A stretch of 64,000 nt of DNA, taken from Breviolum minutum Mf 1.05b.01 (lineage: Eukaryota > Sar > Dinophyceae > Suessiales > Symbiodiniaceae). The stretch lies in the NCBI GenBank assembly GCA_000507305.1, contig DF239305.1:58749-122748 (forward strand), in the 5' to 3' direction. A model generated the notes under the pieces. It searched no databases and was not told the origin of the DNA. It saw only the letters and a program-made list of their open reading frames with translations. Below, one piece after another: positions 45,488-56,439 of the stretch (its first letter is position 1; every line of letters begins with the position of its first letter). The translations under genes were made by a program, and so were the position numbers.

Positions 45488-46849
45488 AAGAGTGGGCCAC
45501 CTGACTGTCGGATACGTGGATGTATCCAGGATTCCTTCCATCAACAGTATCTCAGGTTGTTTCAACACACCGAACTGGAACAACAGGCCATAAAGGGATT
45601 CCTTGCATAGTTAGCTAGGGGGATTGCCTGGGGCGTGGTCTAGGGGTGTGTTGAAACAACCTTTGAACCAAGCTCTTCTAACGAACCGTTTTTTTGTTCT
45701 GAACGGTGAGGGATGGTGAGCAGTTGACATGCGCAATCTGAAGTGAAGGGGTAACAACCCACGGTGAGGTACTGACAACCGACAATCGCAGCGGTTGAGC
45801 CATGGAAAAACATATAACTTTGGGTTGGGTCTATTTATATGAGTTTGGATATATAGGATATGTACATATGTTTGTATATTTAAGCCGTTAATCTTCAGGG
45901 GCGTATCATTTTGGAAACATTTCAAATTCATCATTCCTGGGGAAGATGTTCGATTCCCAGTGATTCGCGACAAGTTCTTGGCACTTTTTGAGGGGGGATG
46001 GACATGAGATGGACAGCAACATAAGTACCTCACGATTTCGTGAGAGAAGCACTCCCAAGGTCTTCTTTTGGATTTGTTTAAAGTTGATTTTTTACTTAAA
46101 TCACCATTTTTCACCACTATTTGGGAACATATTTTTGGAACTTTTTCCAAGCATCGAAGAAGCAAATCCAAGTACTGCAATCTTGTCAGTACCTCACAGA
46201 AATAGCATAGCAAAGCAAAGTGTAGATTGGAGACCTGACTAGGCCCATGAACAGATTTTTCTCCTTGAAAAGTCCTTGACGTTGTGGATGACCGATGAGT
46301 ACCAAAGAGAAACAGATTTGTGTGAAATCTATAAGCCTTTGAATAGGATTTCATGATTCAAAGAGGTTTCATTCATTGAAGACTAGCATGTTTTTTTTGC
46401 AACCAAGAACTCTGACAGTGATGGGTCTAAAAAACAAATGCAACGGGGAAGCGTAGATTGCTCCAATGTTGCGAGCGAGTTTCTTCTTTTTGCTCCCCTC
46501 TGCGGATGCATGTGACCCAACAAAAAGACACCAAAAAGACCCTCTTTGCACTTGCAAAGCAAGTGCAGGTCTCACAAAAGGTCGAAAAAAAAGATTCAAC
46601 GAGAATTCGCGGTGCTTAAATGTGTTTATCGTATCTAACTATGATCACTTCCTTTGAACTGATGCTGAAAAATAACCCTAAAGATCGACAGCTAAAACTG
46701 CAAAATAATGCTTTGCAGGATCGCTTTATTTTCCTTTTCTTTCCCCGGGTCTCATTTTGCTCATTTATCCAGTTTTTGTAATAGTAAACTTCAGATTTTT
46801 TTTTTGACACAACCATTTTGATTGTTATATAAGTTATATATGTATATAT

Positions 46850-46951
46850 ACCTAGAACCCAAATGCCCCATATTTTTTTGGACAATTTGTGGCCCCACAA
46901 AAAGGAAGGTCAACCCCTGCAAAATAGAGGTGGACCTTGAGTTCTAGGTAT
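46850..46951. mobile_element. family E palindrome beside a TA tract
   Basis: ACCTAGAACCCAAAT at the left and TTGAGTTCTAGGTAT at the right. Confidence 0.85.
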
Positions 46952-47099
46952 ACGTTTCATTTGGTATTGGGGGCCGTGGGGCCGTGGGGCCCTCCTGATT
47001 TTGCTGCCATCCTTTGAAGTAAGCCGTCGAGCTCATCCACGAAGGCACTTGGATTTTGGGATGAGGGTTGAAGAGCCCCTGGTTGTGGACAGGGTATAT

Positions 47100-47205
47100 A
47101 GGGGATGAAATACTACCCAGTTATATTCCTACCCAGTTATATTGGGATTATGTTAAGCCATGATGAGGATCCCTATTAAACAAGCAGTACAATGGAAACA
47201 TGGAT
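47100..47205. mobile_element. family I element
   Basis: GGGATGAAATACTACCCAG ... CATGATGAGGATCCC. Related: about 4790-4880, 8575-8650, 9775-9850, 22615-22690, 24768-24838, 38693-38830, 47570-47665. Confidence 0.7.
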
Positions 47206-48816
47206 TATTTGGAAAGTAAGAGGGTTTCTTTCGTGGCTCAGGTTTCTTTTTAGTTTTTGACCGGGATTGGATTTGCATGAGAAGAAAACATCATCATTGA
47301 TTTCAATATTTGTATAGGAATATGTTTCAGCTAGTGGTACATTGGTGATTTGGGTCCTGATGCTTTGGCATTCCGATTGGATCCCCGAAAATGAATCCGG
47401 GATTGTTATACTTAGTGGTATCCCGATTCGGATCCCAAAAAAAACAGTTTTTCACAAGTGGTTGGATGCTTGGATCACATCTCAGATCGTGGTTGGAGTT
47501 TGAATCTCAGATCTTAGATGGATCATTTTTGACGTGAGCAGTGAGCAGTTCAGAGTGGTGAAACGTTGGGGTTATGATAGGGGATGAACTGACCCACCCC
47601 ATTTATATGGGAAATACGATAAGGCAATAATAAGGATACCTATGAACCAGCCATTCTGCTCAGGCGTGCTTGTTTAACATGTCCTTTAGGACCATGGGAT
47701 TTTTGTGCCTTTAAGAGAGTTCACCAGACCTTGCGTCTCAAAAACCAATATGTCCGCACACCGCAGGCATTGCAGGAAAATCAAGAAACACTCGTGAGAC
47801 AACCCACACAACGTAAGAATGAGATAGCTGAAATCATCATTTTCACTGAAGATATGATGGATTGTGAATTGTGACCGAACACTAGTTATTTTCTCTCTCG
47901 CACACACATAGACAGACACATGTATCTACCCAAAGTATACGGGTTTCTTCCCAAAGCGAGCGCACTGTTTAAACCTTGAGGATTGCGTCCAGGTTGGTGA
48001 TGCCTATTTTTCTCAAATTTGACCTATCAACTGATATAGAACTTCAACAATCACACTTTTGATGAGATTGTGTCGTTGGGAATCTTGCTTTGAAAAATAA
48101 AGCTCATTTTAAATTGATGAATCATGGGAATCATAAACAAAATCTCTAGATCCCTCATCCTTTGTTAGCCTTTGTTCAAAACAAGCATCGAGTTGGAATT
48201 TTTGGGGACGATCTCATGTCGATGTGTCTACTTTGAAAAAAGGTGCAACAAAGAATCATGCGGATTTTTTTCTTGTTGAAAAAAATCATTCCATATCACC
48301 CAGAAAAGAGAACGACATCTTTTGCTACCCAGTAGGGTGGAGACCATCTTCACCATCGAATCTCCAAACAAAAAAAACTCCCCAACCAAGTTATTTCCAT
48401 CCACCCAGTCAACCAATCAATCTGGGCCATGTCGGCCTTGCCGCATCTTAGTAGCGCCTATTTGGTGGAACAGGCCCAAAAACCTGGGGGAGCAAAGAAA
48501 AACAAAAGCAGGTAGGCTTGAAAAAGGTGGGATTTTGTGACCTAGCTGGTGGGTTTCAACCATTTTTTGATAGATTTTTTTCACCACAAAACAATGGGGG
48601 AGAAGATTTGAAGCTAATTTTGAGCATATTTTTTGGCAAATAGACTTTTGTTGGCTTGTGGTGGTGTTTTGGTTTCACCCGAGATTTTTTTTTTCTCGGA
48701 AGTTCAACTCCCCCAAAACAGTTGGAAGTTGAAGTCTCTGACTTTCTCAGGAGTTCTTTGTTTGAATGATTCTCATTGGGAATTTTTGGTCTTTATGGAA
48801 TGGTCAACTTACCCCC

Positions 48817-48945
48817 CCATTACCCACGTACCCCCCAACCGAGAAATTAGGGTTTTTTAATAGCCGGCCTTATTAAGGGAAATCAATGGTTAAGCCAAGC
48901 CCGTATTAAGGCCGGCTATTTCTGGGGGGGGGGGTGGAACGTGGT
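48817..48945. mobile_element. family H element with C/G-run ends
   Basis: Left end ACCCCCCCATTACCCACG, right end a run of ten G followed by TGGAACGTGG; inside GAGAAATTAGGG / TAATAGCCGGCCTTATTAAG and its complement. Related: about 5549-5655, 10040-10165, 10830-10905, 32664-32812, 50934-51058. Confidence 0.85.
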
Positions 48946-49436
48946 TGACCGGTTGACCAGCCACAATGGTTGCAAGGTTTTCCGTGTCTCAAGTTCCCTT
49001 GTAGGTAAATGATAACCCTTGGCTAACTTGGCAAAACTTAGGTAAAGAAACCATTGACCCTTAAAGGGAAACCATAGGTTATTAAGCAATTGGCCCTCAG
49101 GTTTATAGTTTCTTACTTAAAGAAACTTAGGCAAAGCTTAGGTAATTCCTTATCAACTGAAAAGGCATATGTATTTTGGAACCATTTTTGCTGAGTTTTT
49201 GTTTTGGTCGATGAATTTCTCAACTCTCGTGGTATTTTGACCTCAGAATCAGCGAGGGTCGACCCTCCACAAAACGAGGGCTTCTGGGATCTTCAGTTCC
49301 CCACCAGTGGTCAACTTGAGATCTCGGCTGATTTACTTATAGGGTTTGAATCCGGCAAACATTTTGAGGCGAAGGTGAATTAGAGGACAACACGGTCCTT
49401 TGCCTTTTTCGGAAGGCAAAAATACAAATTCAAGAG

Positions 49437-49558
49437 ATAGTGTTGATGTTTCAGAAATCCCAAACAACCACCGTTTGGATGTATAAAAACCCTATAGATT
49501 CATGGGATATACTACCAACCTGAACTGGTTTGCAGGATTTCTGAACCATCAACCGATA
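49437..49558. mobile_element. family B palindrome
   Basis: TGTTGATGTTTCAGAAATCC and GGATTTCTGAACCATCAA, with GGATGTATAAAAACCCTAT in the middle. Confidence 0.85.
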
Positions 49559-50267
49559 GGACCTTAGGATGAATCATGCCCAAACGATCATCCCAAAGAA
49601 GCGATCTTTTTGTTGATCGGAAAACATAGTGACTTTGCCAACTGAGCAACGAAAAGACCTGGGCTTGTTTGAGGAAAATGGGGATTAAAAAAACAACACC
49701 ACTATAAGGAAGGATCCTGTCATAAACCAACCAGTATAATTGAACGTAACAACAGTTTTTTTAAATAATCACCGAGACGCCGTGTTAAACTGATGGAAAC
49801 TGTCAAAGGTTTTGATTTAAAAAAACGTGCAGAAAGTGTCGGGTTGTGTTGGATGGAGGTTTTTTCAAAAACGGAAAAAGCTGGAGGTAGTGGGGAAATG
49901 TGGAGAATCTTCTCCCTTAAAATGGAACAACATACTCTGGAATTTGGTGGTGAAATACAACATGTGTAAATGTTAGAAGGGCACCCAGAAGTTTAGGAAA
50001 GCATAATTTTAATGGTGCTGAGTTTGTCATCTACAAACCTTGGGGCTATTTCATTCAAAATCTACAGGTGATGTTTTCAAACCCTTTTTTTAAAACCACT
50101 TCCTGGGGTTTCATGATCCAATTTGACTTGAGCATATTTTTCCAACTGAAAGATGGTTGAAACCGTTGAAACTCGAACCTACCACCACTTAGACTATGCT
50201 TAAAACCTCGATGGTTTTGAGGGTATCGAAACCGTCAAAACGCATCGCCCACGGCGTTCGATTTCAG

Positions 50268-50348
50268 GCTGTGTTGGGCGAGCAGTCCAAGGTCGTTTGT
50301 GTACGTTTTGGCCATGACTTTTCACCTGAGTGCATGAAGATGGATGAG
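50268..50348 (+). CDS. DIM1: DIM1/TXNL4-like, exon with RFGHD block
   Basis: Acceptor GTTCGATTTCAG ends 50267; GT at 50349; exactly 27 codons, phase 0/0. Reads AVLGEQSKVVCVRFGHDFSP then ECMKMDE. The human DIM1 protein (TXNL4A, U5 snRNP 15K), recalled from memory, has AILSEEDRVVVIRFGHDWDP then TCMKMDE at residues of this position, so 17 of 27 agree by eye. DIM1 is a thioredoxin-fold subunit of the U5 snRNP/tri-snRNP needed for pre-mRNA splicing in the nucleus; the family lacks a thioredoxin CxxC site. This exon is the identity anchor for the gene. Confidence 0.85.
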
Positions 50349-50606
50349 GTGCGAAAGCGAAAAGTGGAAGTGATGGTCGTATTGTCTTACCCATACCATT
50401 GCGATTTTTTTCAGGGCGAACTTGCTAGTAGTTTCAGGGAGGGTATAATACACCCCAGAAATCAAACATAGATACCAAAAAGTGCCACTTTTTCTAAAGA
50501 TAGATCGAGTCGAGTTACTGAATTTCCTTGTAGGGGGCTTTTAAGGCTCGCCCCTGAACATGTACCAACTGATTGTTATTGAGAGGGGAATCATCTTTCA
50601 AGGGAT

Positions 50607-50706
50607 ACACTCCCTGAAACTAACAACAAAAACCCCTGAACATCAATGGTCTCCTTTTGGCTTTGGGCCGTTTTCAGGGGCAAACTTGCTGTTAGTTTCA
50701 GGGAGG
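50607..50706. mobile_element. family A palindrome, best copy
   Basis: About 100 bp: left arm CTCCCTGAAACTAACAACAA, right arm its near complement ending TTAGTTTCAGGGAG, separated by a short loop. It lies in the first DIM1-like intron. Other family A copies, complete or partial: about 12352-12459, 13400-13503, 17017-17144, 22481-22560, 25571-25702, 27187-27285, 27641-27757, 27828-27930, 38083-38160, 40438-40500, 50412-50447, 53657-53775, 54220-54352, 56747-56850, 59656-59725. No coding capacity. Confidence 0.9.
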
Positions 50707-51173
50707 TGAATCTTCTCAGCTTGAAGTTGATTTTCTCAAACATCAAAGGTGTTGACATCGGCGGCACAGACTGTGGAGTCTGGCTGTACCATCTATGCTT
50801 CTTGGTGGGCAGAAATTTGAGCAGCAAACTTGGGGCACGTTTTTTTGTTGAAGTTCCGAGAAACAAAAATCCATTCCAAAGTGGAGAAGATTTCTTTCGG
50901 GAATAGAAATGCTACACGATTACTTAAATGCCAACCCTCCCCAACAAAATCAGGCCTTAAGCCTTCTTAAAGGCTTATTAACCATCATTGACCCTCAACA
51001 ATCCCCTCATAAGGCCGGCTAGCTATTTCCTGGGAAAGTGGTGGCATTGGGGGGGTGGGCCCCTTGGATTTTGATGAACTTTGACTGGCCGGGGAGAGTT
51101 CGATTGAAGATTCGAGTTGTTTATTCACAGGAACTAAACATACTATCAATGATTCTTTCCAATACTGTTGATG

Positions 51174-51280
51174 GTTCAGAAATCCTGCTAACCAGTTGAG
51201 GTTGTTAGTTTATCCCATTATTTCCGAGATTTTGAACATTCCAGGTGGTTTTCTCGCAGGATCTCCGAACCATCAACAGT
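51174..51280. mobile_element. family B palindrome
   Basis: ACTGTTGATGGTTCAGAAATC at the left and GAACCATCAACAGT at the right; in the first DIM1-like intron. Confidence 0.9.
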
Positions 51281-51398
51281 TTGGTTTCCATGATTCAAGT
51301 CTGGGGGTTTTGTTGATTTTTCGATTTGACTCTTTTGATTTTTGCTCCTTTGAGCTGGGCAGTTATTTTCCCCTTTGCCTGCCACCTATGCTAGCAAG

Positions 51399-51437
51399 GG
51401 TAGTGCGGAACGAAGAGGACCAGTCCGCAAGCTACAG
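51399..51437 (+). CDS. DIM1: DIM1/TXNL4-like, 39-nt exon
   Basis: A T/C-rich tract ends in CTAGCAAG (51398) and the donor is ACAG|GTGATC. The 13 codons, phase 0/0, read GSAERRGPVRKLQ. They sit between MDE and AVDI of the flanking exons and can be aligned with the helix IAEKVKNFAVIYL of TXNL4A (A-E-R/K shared). The reading is three residues shorter than in human. Identification depends on position and phase more than on similarity; an alternative frame (MLARVVRNEEDQSASYR) fits phase less well. Confidence 0.5.
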
Positions 51438-52713
51438 GTGATCTATTTCCCTACTAATTGGGGAGCTAAAGAACTCTAGAGTCTTCCAAATCCCAGGGTA
51501 GTTAGGGATTGTGGATGCCCGAAACTTTGGCCAAGAATCTCCAGAAGGTTACGGGTGACCTTAAAGATAACAACTTGAGATGATTATCTCACTTAATTCC
51601 TCGGCAGTAAGGATCTAGGGGTGATGATTTTGTTGTTTCCCGTTTTCTCATTTGGAATGTGTATCATTTTACTTTAGAGGGAGGTGGTGTCGTTTTTTTT
51701 TTTTACAGTGGATGAAAGTTCCATGTTACCTATAAAGTGACAAGAATCACCCAGCCAGCCGGGGATGATCGACCAAGGTTCTGTCCTTGTTGGAACCAAC
51801 CCACATCACCATGGTCCAAGTTTTTGCCGAAAAAAACACCAATGTGAGGGTGTTGTAATGATACTTTACCAAGTTGCCCAAAAAAACATGTCAGATCACA
51901 AAATGACATTTTCTACAAAACCAAAAGAGGTTTTGTTTTGTTTTGGTGCTTGGTGTTTTTTTGGTGCAGAAAAGTCCCGAAAACATGGTGTTGAAACCCA
52001 ACAATCACACCTATTGGACCCCTGGGAGGTAGAGAAACGTTTTTAAAAAAACATCAACATTCCGCAATTCCCATTGGCTTGTTCCCCGAAAAAAAAAATA
52101 CTGGCGGGTTTTTCAAGGCCCTCCGGAAACACATGTTTTTTTGCAAAAGTTGTTGGGAAGTTTTTTCCGTTTTTTTTGTAGGGGTCTAGAGTCTATAGCT
52201 TCAAATTGCTGACGTTTTCAGTGCTCCCTAAGCAGTCTTGCTGTTAGCATGGAAGGAATATCATGGAAAGCCAACAGAATCTGTGCGAAAAAAAGGGGCC
52301 CTTGTCTTATGATGGGATTCTCACACCTCTCTGTCACATATCCATGGAAAAGACACCATCAATTCGGAACGGATTTTCCAAGTGATCATAATGATCAACA
52401 CAAACGTTTGGCTTAGCTGCTTAGCTATGTTAATTGTACACTTGGAACTTTCCTCTATGAACGAAGGCTTTTTTGGGCTACCAAAAGGGTGGAGGTACTT
52501 TTAGTATCCAATGTTCCAAAAATTTGGCTACCAAGTAGCCCTGTGCAGAAATGGGTAGTTCATTTCCTTCATGGCCACTAGACAACCTTTTTTTGGGGGT
52601 GCTATTTGTATAAAAACCATTACCTTGAGGTCGATGAAACCTTGACCCACTTACCGTTTTTCAAAAATCACCATCCCGGACCCCCCCCAAAACCACCCGG
52701 TGTCCAGTTTCAG

Positions 52714-52786
52714 GCTGTTGATATTCGAGATGTGCCAGAGTCAGTGGCAGAGTTTCAGTTATCAGCACCTGCACAGTTGAACCTTG
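52714..52786 (+). CDS. DIM1: DIM1/TXNL4-like, exon with VDI.DVP
   Basis: CCAGTTTCAG ends 52713. Reads AVDIRDVPESVAEFQL then SAPAQLNL; TXNL4A has YLVDITEVPDFNKMYEL then YDPCTVMF in the same register, with the cis-proline-containing loop position (P) kept. Phase 0 at the start matches the previous exon. The 3' boundary is unclear: the frame reaches TGA at 52795, and phase 1, needed for the next exon, would require a GC donor at 52787, or an unseen small exon carrying the FFFRNKH-type strand. About six residues are missing relative to the family. Confidence 0.7.
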
Positions 52787-53392
52787 GCCGCAGCTGAAGG
52801 GTGTGATAATCATGAGGCAATAAGGTTAGGGGTCATTACCCTCCCTAGTGAGTTTCAGGGAGGGTAAATGTTACCTATCTTGGGGGAATTAAACTTTAGA
52901 AATATGTAGCGCATCTATGTGAGGAGTGAGGGAACTCATTGAGTATTCGTAAGGATCTTCCCAAGGAGCAGATTCCTCTGAGTCATTGGAGAAGATGAGC
53001 CTAGGTCTAGGTGTTGGTTGCATTAAAAAAAACCTTCTGAAATTTGGGGAGTAACTTGGAGGAGATCATCCCAGGTATGTAAGTAGTTAGCAACTAGACG
53101 GTTAGACCATGTTTTGTCCCCAATTCCGGTTGGTTGTGGGAACCCCTTCCATTCATGGCCATTTGGCTGCAAATAGGGATTGATCCGATCACCACGTGGC
53201 CATCCAAGTCCTGAGTAGCCCATCCTCGGCTCGGCTCGGCCTCCAAGGATCTTCTTCTTCCGTGGAAAGGTCTTGGATTTGGATTTAGGTCGAGGAGCTC
53301 AACGGAAGGTGGATTTCGCCTTGAACAGTCGACAGGCGCGTTTTTGAGGATAGAGGTAAGAGGATTGAGTGGCTGGATATTTAAAGGGTGAG

Positions 53393-53472
53393 GTATATAT
53401 ATATACATAATATATATATAATATATATATATATAATATATATATATACAGTATATATATATATATATATAC
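53393..53472. repeat. (TA)n microsatellite
   Basis: About 80 bp of TATA repeats, immediately followed by CCTAGAACCCAAATGG, the left end of a family E element. Similar TA tracts adjoin family E at 46830 and 8138. Confidence 0.9.
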
Positions 53473-54528
53473 CTAGAACCCAAATGGGGCCCCTTTTTTT
53501 GATTGAAGTTCGGGCCTTGTTTTGGAGGGTTGACCTTCAAAAATGGAGGTGTTTTTTGAGGTGTTTTTTGTGGATGGGATGGAAAGATGTAACTCCAAAA
53601 AGTTTGAGCGGGTGATGGACACATTATGCACTTTGAATGGGAGCTGGACATCAACTACCTACACCCTGGAAATATTCACATAGATATCACCTGGAAATGG
53701 TTGGAAGACAATCCTTTCCTTTTTGGGGTCCTTTGCCTATTCTCAGGGGGCGAACTCTTCGTTTTCAGGGAGATATTTTCTCCTTTCAAATTGCGGTTAT
53801 TTAGGGTTCTCGATATTTAAAAAACTTCCGGGGAGGACGTTGCTTGCCCGCAACGTTGATATTTTTCCACCTACTCACTGAGGTTTGAAGGGGGTTTCTT
53901 GACATGGAAAGTTTCCCGCCAAAACAACAACTCTTCGGTGCAAGTTTCACATTTCATGTGTGTTTTTTTTTTGACGCGTTACTTATGGATAAATCATGAC
54001 ACTCAAGTCACCAGTTGATAGGAAGATTTAAATAAAGCCTTGGTAGGAAGATTTAAAACCTCTTCCAAGCATCTAAACTCTAGCTTCTTTTTGGTTGCTT
54101 CAACCCGTAACTTTCTTTCTATAATAAGTGACGCTGAAAGGAAGCCAAGTCGACGTTTTTTTGTGGGAGTATCAAAAGGTCACTTTGAAGAAGCTGGGTT
54201 TTCCGTGCACGCATCATGTAGTTTCCCAGAAACTAACAGCCATCGCACCTGAAACACTGGGTTACCGGGTTAGTTGAAAGATGAGTTTCCTTTTGGGGTC
54301 CTATAGCACCTTTGCCTCCCGCGAAGGTGCGAAGTGCTAGTTTCTGGAAGGTAAATTCATATCGCTGCACCTTTGGTTCGGTGAAGTATCATCAAGTTTT
54401 ATTCCTTTCTGGCAGATCCACCTCCAACAAACTATAGTATTTCTTTCACCCAAAATCAGTCATTTTCAGGTTTTCATGGCAGGTGTTCACCTCTCCTTCT
54501 CTCCTTAATTGAGGTGAAAAAATCTCAG

Positions 54529-54624
54529 GTCTTTACGGCCCAGCCGTTCGTTACCCGTACACCCTATCCAGTTCCCATTCTATCCACGAGGAGTTCATCG
54601 ATTTGGTTGAAGCAGTGTGTCGAG
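54529..54624 (+). CDS. DIM1: DIM1/TXNL4-like, exon with FIDLVEAVCRG
   Basis: Acceptor AAAAAATCTCAG ends 54528; donor CGAG|GTTTCG at 54625, phase 1 at both ends. Reads LYGPAVRYPYTLSSSHSIH then EEFIDLVEAVCR. The C-terminal helix of the family is QEMVDIIETVYRG in TXNL4A and QDFIDLIEVIYRG in TXNL4B, a close match. The middle (TLSSSHS) replaces the GNNNKINW segment and is divergent. Another possible GT at 54643 (GTGAGG) would extend the exon, but only the 54625 donor restores the conserved RGAxxG. Confidence 0.8.
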
Positions 54625-54893
54625 GTTTCGAGTCGACGAGTCGGTGAGGGGTCAGTGATAGGGAAGGATCCCAAGTGGCAGTGGATAAGGAGTCCGGTTT
54701 CAGTTTGAGATGCTCCAGTATTTGAAAAAAAGGTGGATTCTCAAAGGTCACTGTTCTTAGGAAGTTGGGCTAAAAACTGAAGGGTAACACCTATAAGGTA
54801 ATGCTATGCTTTTGGATCTATGAAATCTATGAACCTCTGAGTATCCTTCCAAAAAAGCGATCAGTGGGGCTCGAAGGTTCCAAGCTTATCTTG

Positions 54894-55011
54894 ACACTCC
54901 CCGAAAACTAGCGTCTAACAAACCTGAAAAATGCTGGTTTCCATGTTCGGAATCTCCTCTTCCGGAAGAAACCCCATTTTCAGGTTCCAGCTGTTAGTTT
55001 TTGGGGGTGTC
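54894..55011. mobile_element. family A palindrome
   Basis: Arms ACACTCCCCGAAAACTAG and GCTGTTAGTTTTTGGGGGTGT, inside the last DIM1-like intron. Confidence 0.85.
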
Positions 55012-55347
55012 TGTTTTTCTTTTTTTCCGTGCCATCTGCAAACTGAAGCCATGGTCCGTTTCAGAGAGGAGATATTTACTTGGGATATCTTGGGATATCA
55101 TAATTTTAAAGCTTCCATGTATTTGGAGGTAAAACGCACGCACATATATATATATATATATACATATATGTACACATAATACAAAGGGATCAAAGAATAT
55201 AAAGAATGCTTAAATGTACCTGGCAATTCTGTTCCTCAAGCTTCTTATGATGGTGCTTTGTTTTCTGACCCGAAGTCAAAGGTGTACAAAAAACCTACTC
55301 GAGAGCGCAAACGCGGATCATTCTGTCGGGTTTTCGTATTGATTCAT

Positions 55348-55490
55348 ACTGTTGATGTTTCAGAAATCCCAAACAACCACCCTGGGGATTCATGATACCC
55401 GGTATACCCTATAAATAATGGGATTTCAGGCTACCGAAAACTCCCTCAACGGGTGAGTGAAACCGCCGGATTTCTGGTTCAACCTTCGAC
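55348..55490. mobile_element. family B palindrome, divergent
   Basis: ACTGTTGATGTTTCAGAAATC at the left, CGGATTTCTGGTTCAACC at the right; just upstream of the 55509 DIM1-like exon. Confidence 0.8.
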
Positions 55491-55508
55491 CAGCGGCAAG
55501 CGCTTCAG

Positions 55509-55589
55509 GTGCACAGCAAGGAATGAACCTCATCATGGCGCCCAAGGACGGGACGGCAGCTCCAGGCTTCCACACTGAAGAAGTGCAAG
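55509..55589 (+). CDS. DIM1: DIM1/TXNL4-like, exon with MAPKD
   Basis: CGCTTCAG ends 55508; consensus donor TGCAAG|GTCAGT. Joined in phase to the previous exon it reads RGAQQGMNLIMAPKDGT then AAPGFHTEEVQ; TXNL4A has RGARKGRGLVVSPKDYST. The family normally ends within about 6 residues of this point (KYRY), but here the frame continues to a donor, phase 1, so the protein is longer than usual. Confidence 0.8.
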
Positions 55590-55649
55590 GTCAGTTGATC
55601 CCCCTGGGATGATCCAGGATGATGAAATTTATGCCCTAAGAATCCGCCG

Positions 55650-55742
55650 GGATGTCAAGTCACTGGTGGTTTGGACATCCCAGAACCCTGCGAAATACAG
55701 ACTCAAACCCTTCTATAGGAGGGTCCAATGATTCTTAGGGTG
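55650..55742. mobile_element. family N element
   Basis: TCAAGTCACTGGTGGTTTGG ... GGGTCCAATGATTCTTAGGG; the same sequence with small changes is at 44883-44982. Confidence 0.8.
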
Positions 55743-55921
55743 GTTACAAACCACTGGGTCCCCTTCAGTCACTGGAATCACTGGGGTATATTTGAGAGTT
55801 CGGATGGTGGGGGTGTTAGTCACTTGATGATGACACACTGAAATAAATGGGAAAAGAAATTACCTGCTGAATCTAACCATATTGATCCTATCTCCTGTAT
55901 TAGTATCAGCCAAGACTGGCT

Positions 55922-56125
55922 CCATAGGTGCCATACTGGAGGCACTACAGGGATGAGCTTCTGGCCACAGGTGCCATAGCCAAGATGACGGTGGAGAAGA
56001 TGCGCGAGAAAAGGATCGCTGCTGAGAGCGGGGCCTACTGTAGCTTCTGGCGGTATTTGACCGGCAGGCCCGTTCGCGACCTGAACTCCAACCACGAATA
56101 CCGCGAGGTGCTGGAGGCCGTATAG
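55922..56125 (+). CDS. terminal exon candidate, unknown domain
   Basis: A frame with strong coding character reads YWRHYRDELLATGAIAKM, TVEKMREKRIAAESGAYCSF, WRYLTGRPVRDLNSNHEYRE and ends VLEAV-TAG (56123-56125). Two possible acceptors, TCCATAG (55926) and GGCCACAG (55970). Only the second (exon 55971-56125) is in phase 1 and would attach it to the DIM1-like exon as ...EEVQGAIAKM. I do not recognise the sequence. It is GC-rich and very protein-like. Confidence 0.65.
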
Positions 56126-56439
56126 GTCCAGTCCTCATTGTACTGGACGCCATTGGCCCAGGCCATATATCGGCAATCTCACAAGCTGGCTCGAACTGGT
56201 CGTTGTGCAAGATGTTGCTGGCACTTAGCACGACATCTAGTAGCTGTTTTCAGCCTCCAGCCCCAAACGTCTTCAACGAAAAATCTTGGACGCCCGACAG
56301 GGGAAAGACGATTTTTGACAGGAAAACCCACCAAAAGTATAGATTTTTGAGATGGAACTTGAGAATGGTAGCGTCGGCTCCGTGCAACCTCGGACCTCGT
56401 ACCTCGCGTTCAGAATTTTTTGTTCTGGGTATTTGGTAA
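56126..56439 (+). CDS. open frame, 104 codons, exon or alternative terminal exon
   Basis: Directly after the previous TAG, whose AG could be an acceptor, another + frame reads PVLIVLDAIGPGHISAISQ, GSNWSLCKMLLALSTTSSS, CFQPPAPNVFNEKSWTPD and continues to TAA at 56437-56439. Also in phase 1, so it could be an alternative last exon for the DIM1-like gene. The second half is basic and less convincing. Not recognised. Confidence 0.45.

Larger units (their letters stand above)
43960..50267. other. no firm gene; elements and microsatellites
   Basis: More than 6 kb without a convincing exon. Holds palindromes of families A, B, E, F, H, I and N, several (TA)n tracts and the longest but non-coding-looking minus ORF (45611-46354). 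The first exon of the DIM1-like gene should lie here or just upstream; I could not locate a match to the family's N-terminal MSYMLPHLHNGW type sequence. Confidence 0.5.

Noticed and set aside
45611..46354. 247-codon minus-strand ORF, the longest in the window
   Set aside because: Runs through a family F element and TA-rich sequence; amino-acid mix is erratic and no splice or start context supports it.
53094..53654. 186-codon minus ORF with poly-Tyr/Ile stretches
   Set aside because: Product of the (TA)n tract and a family C copy.
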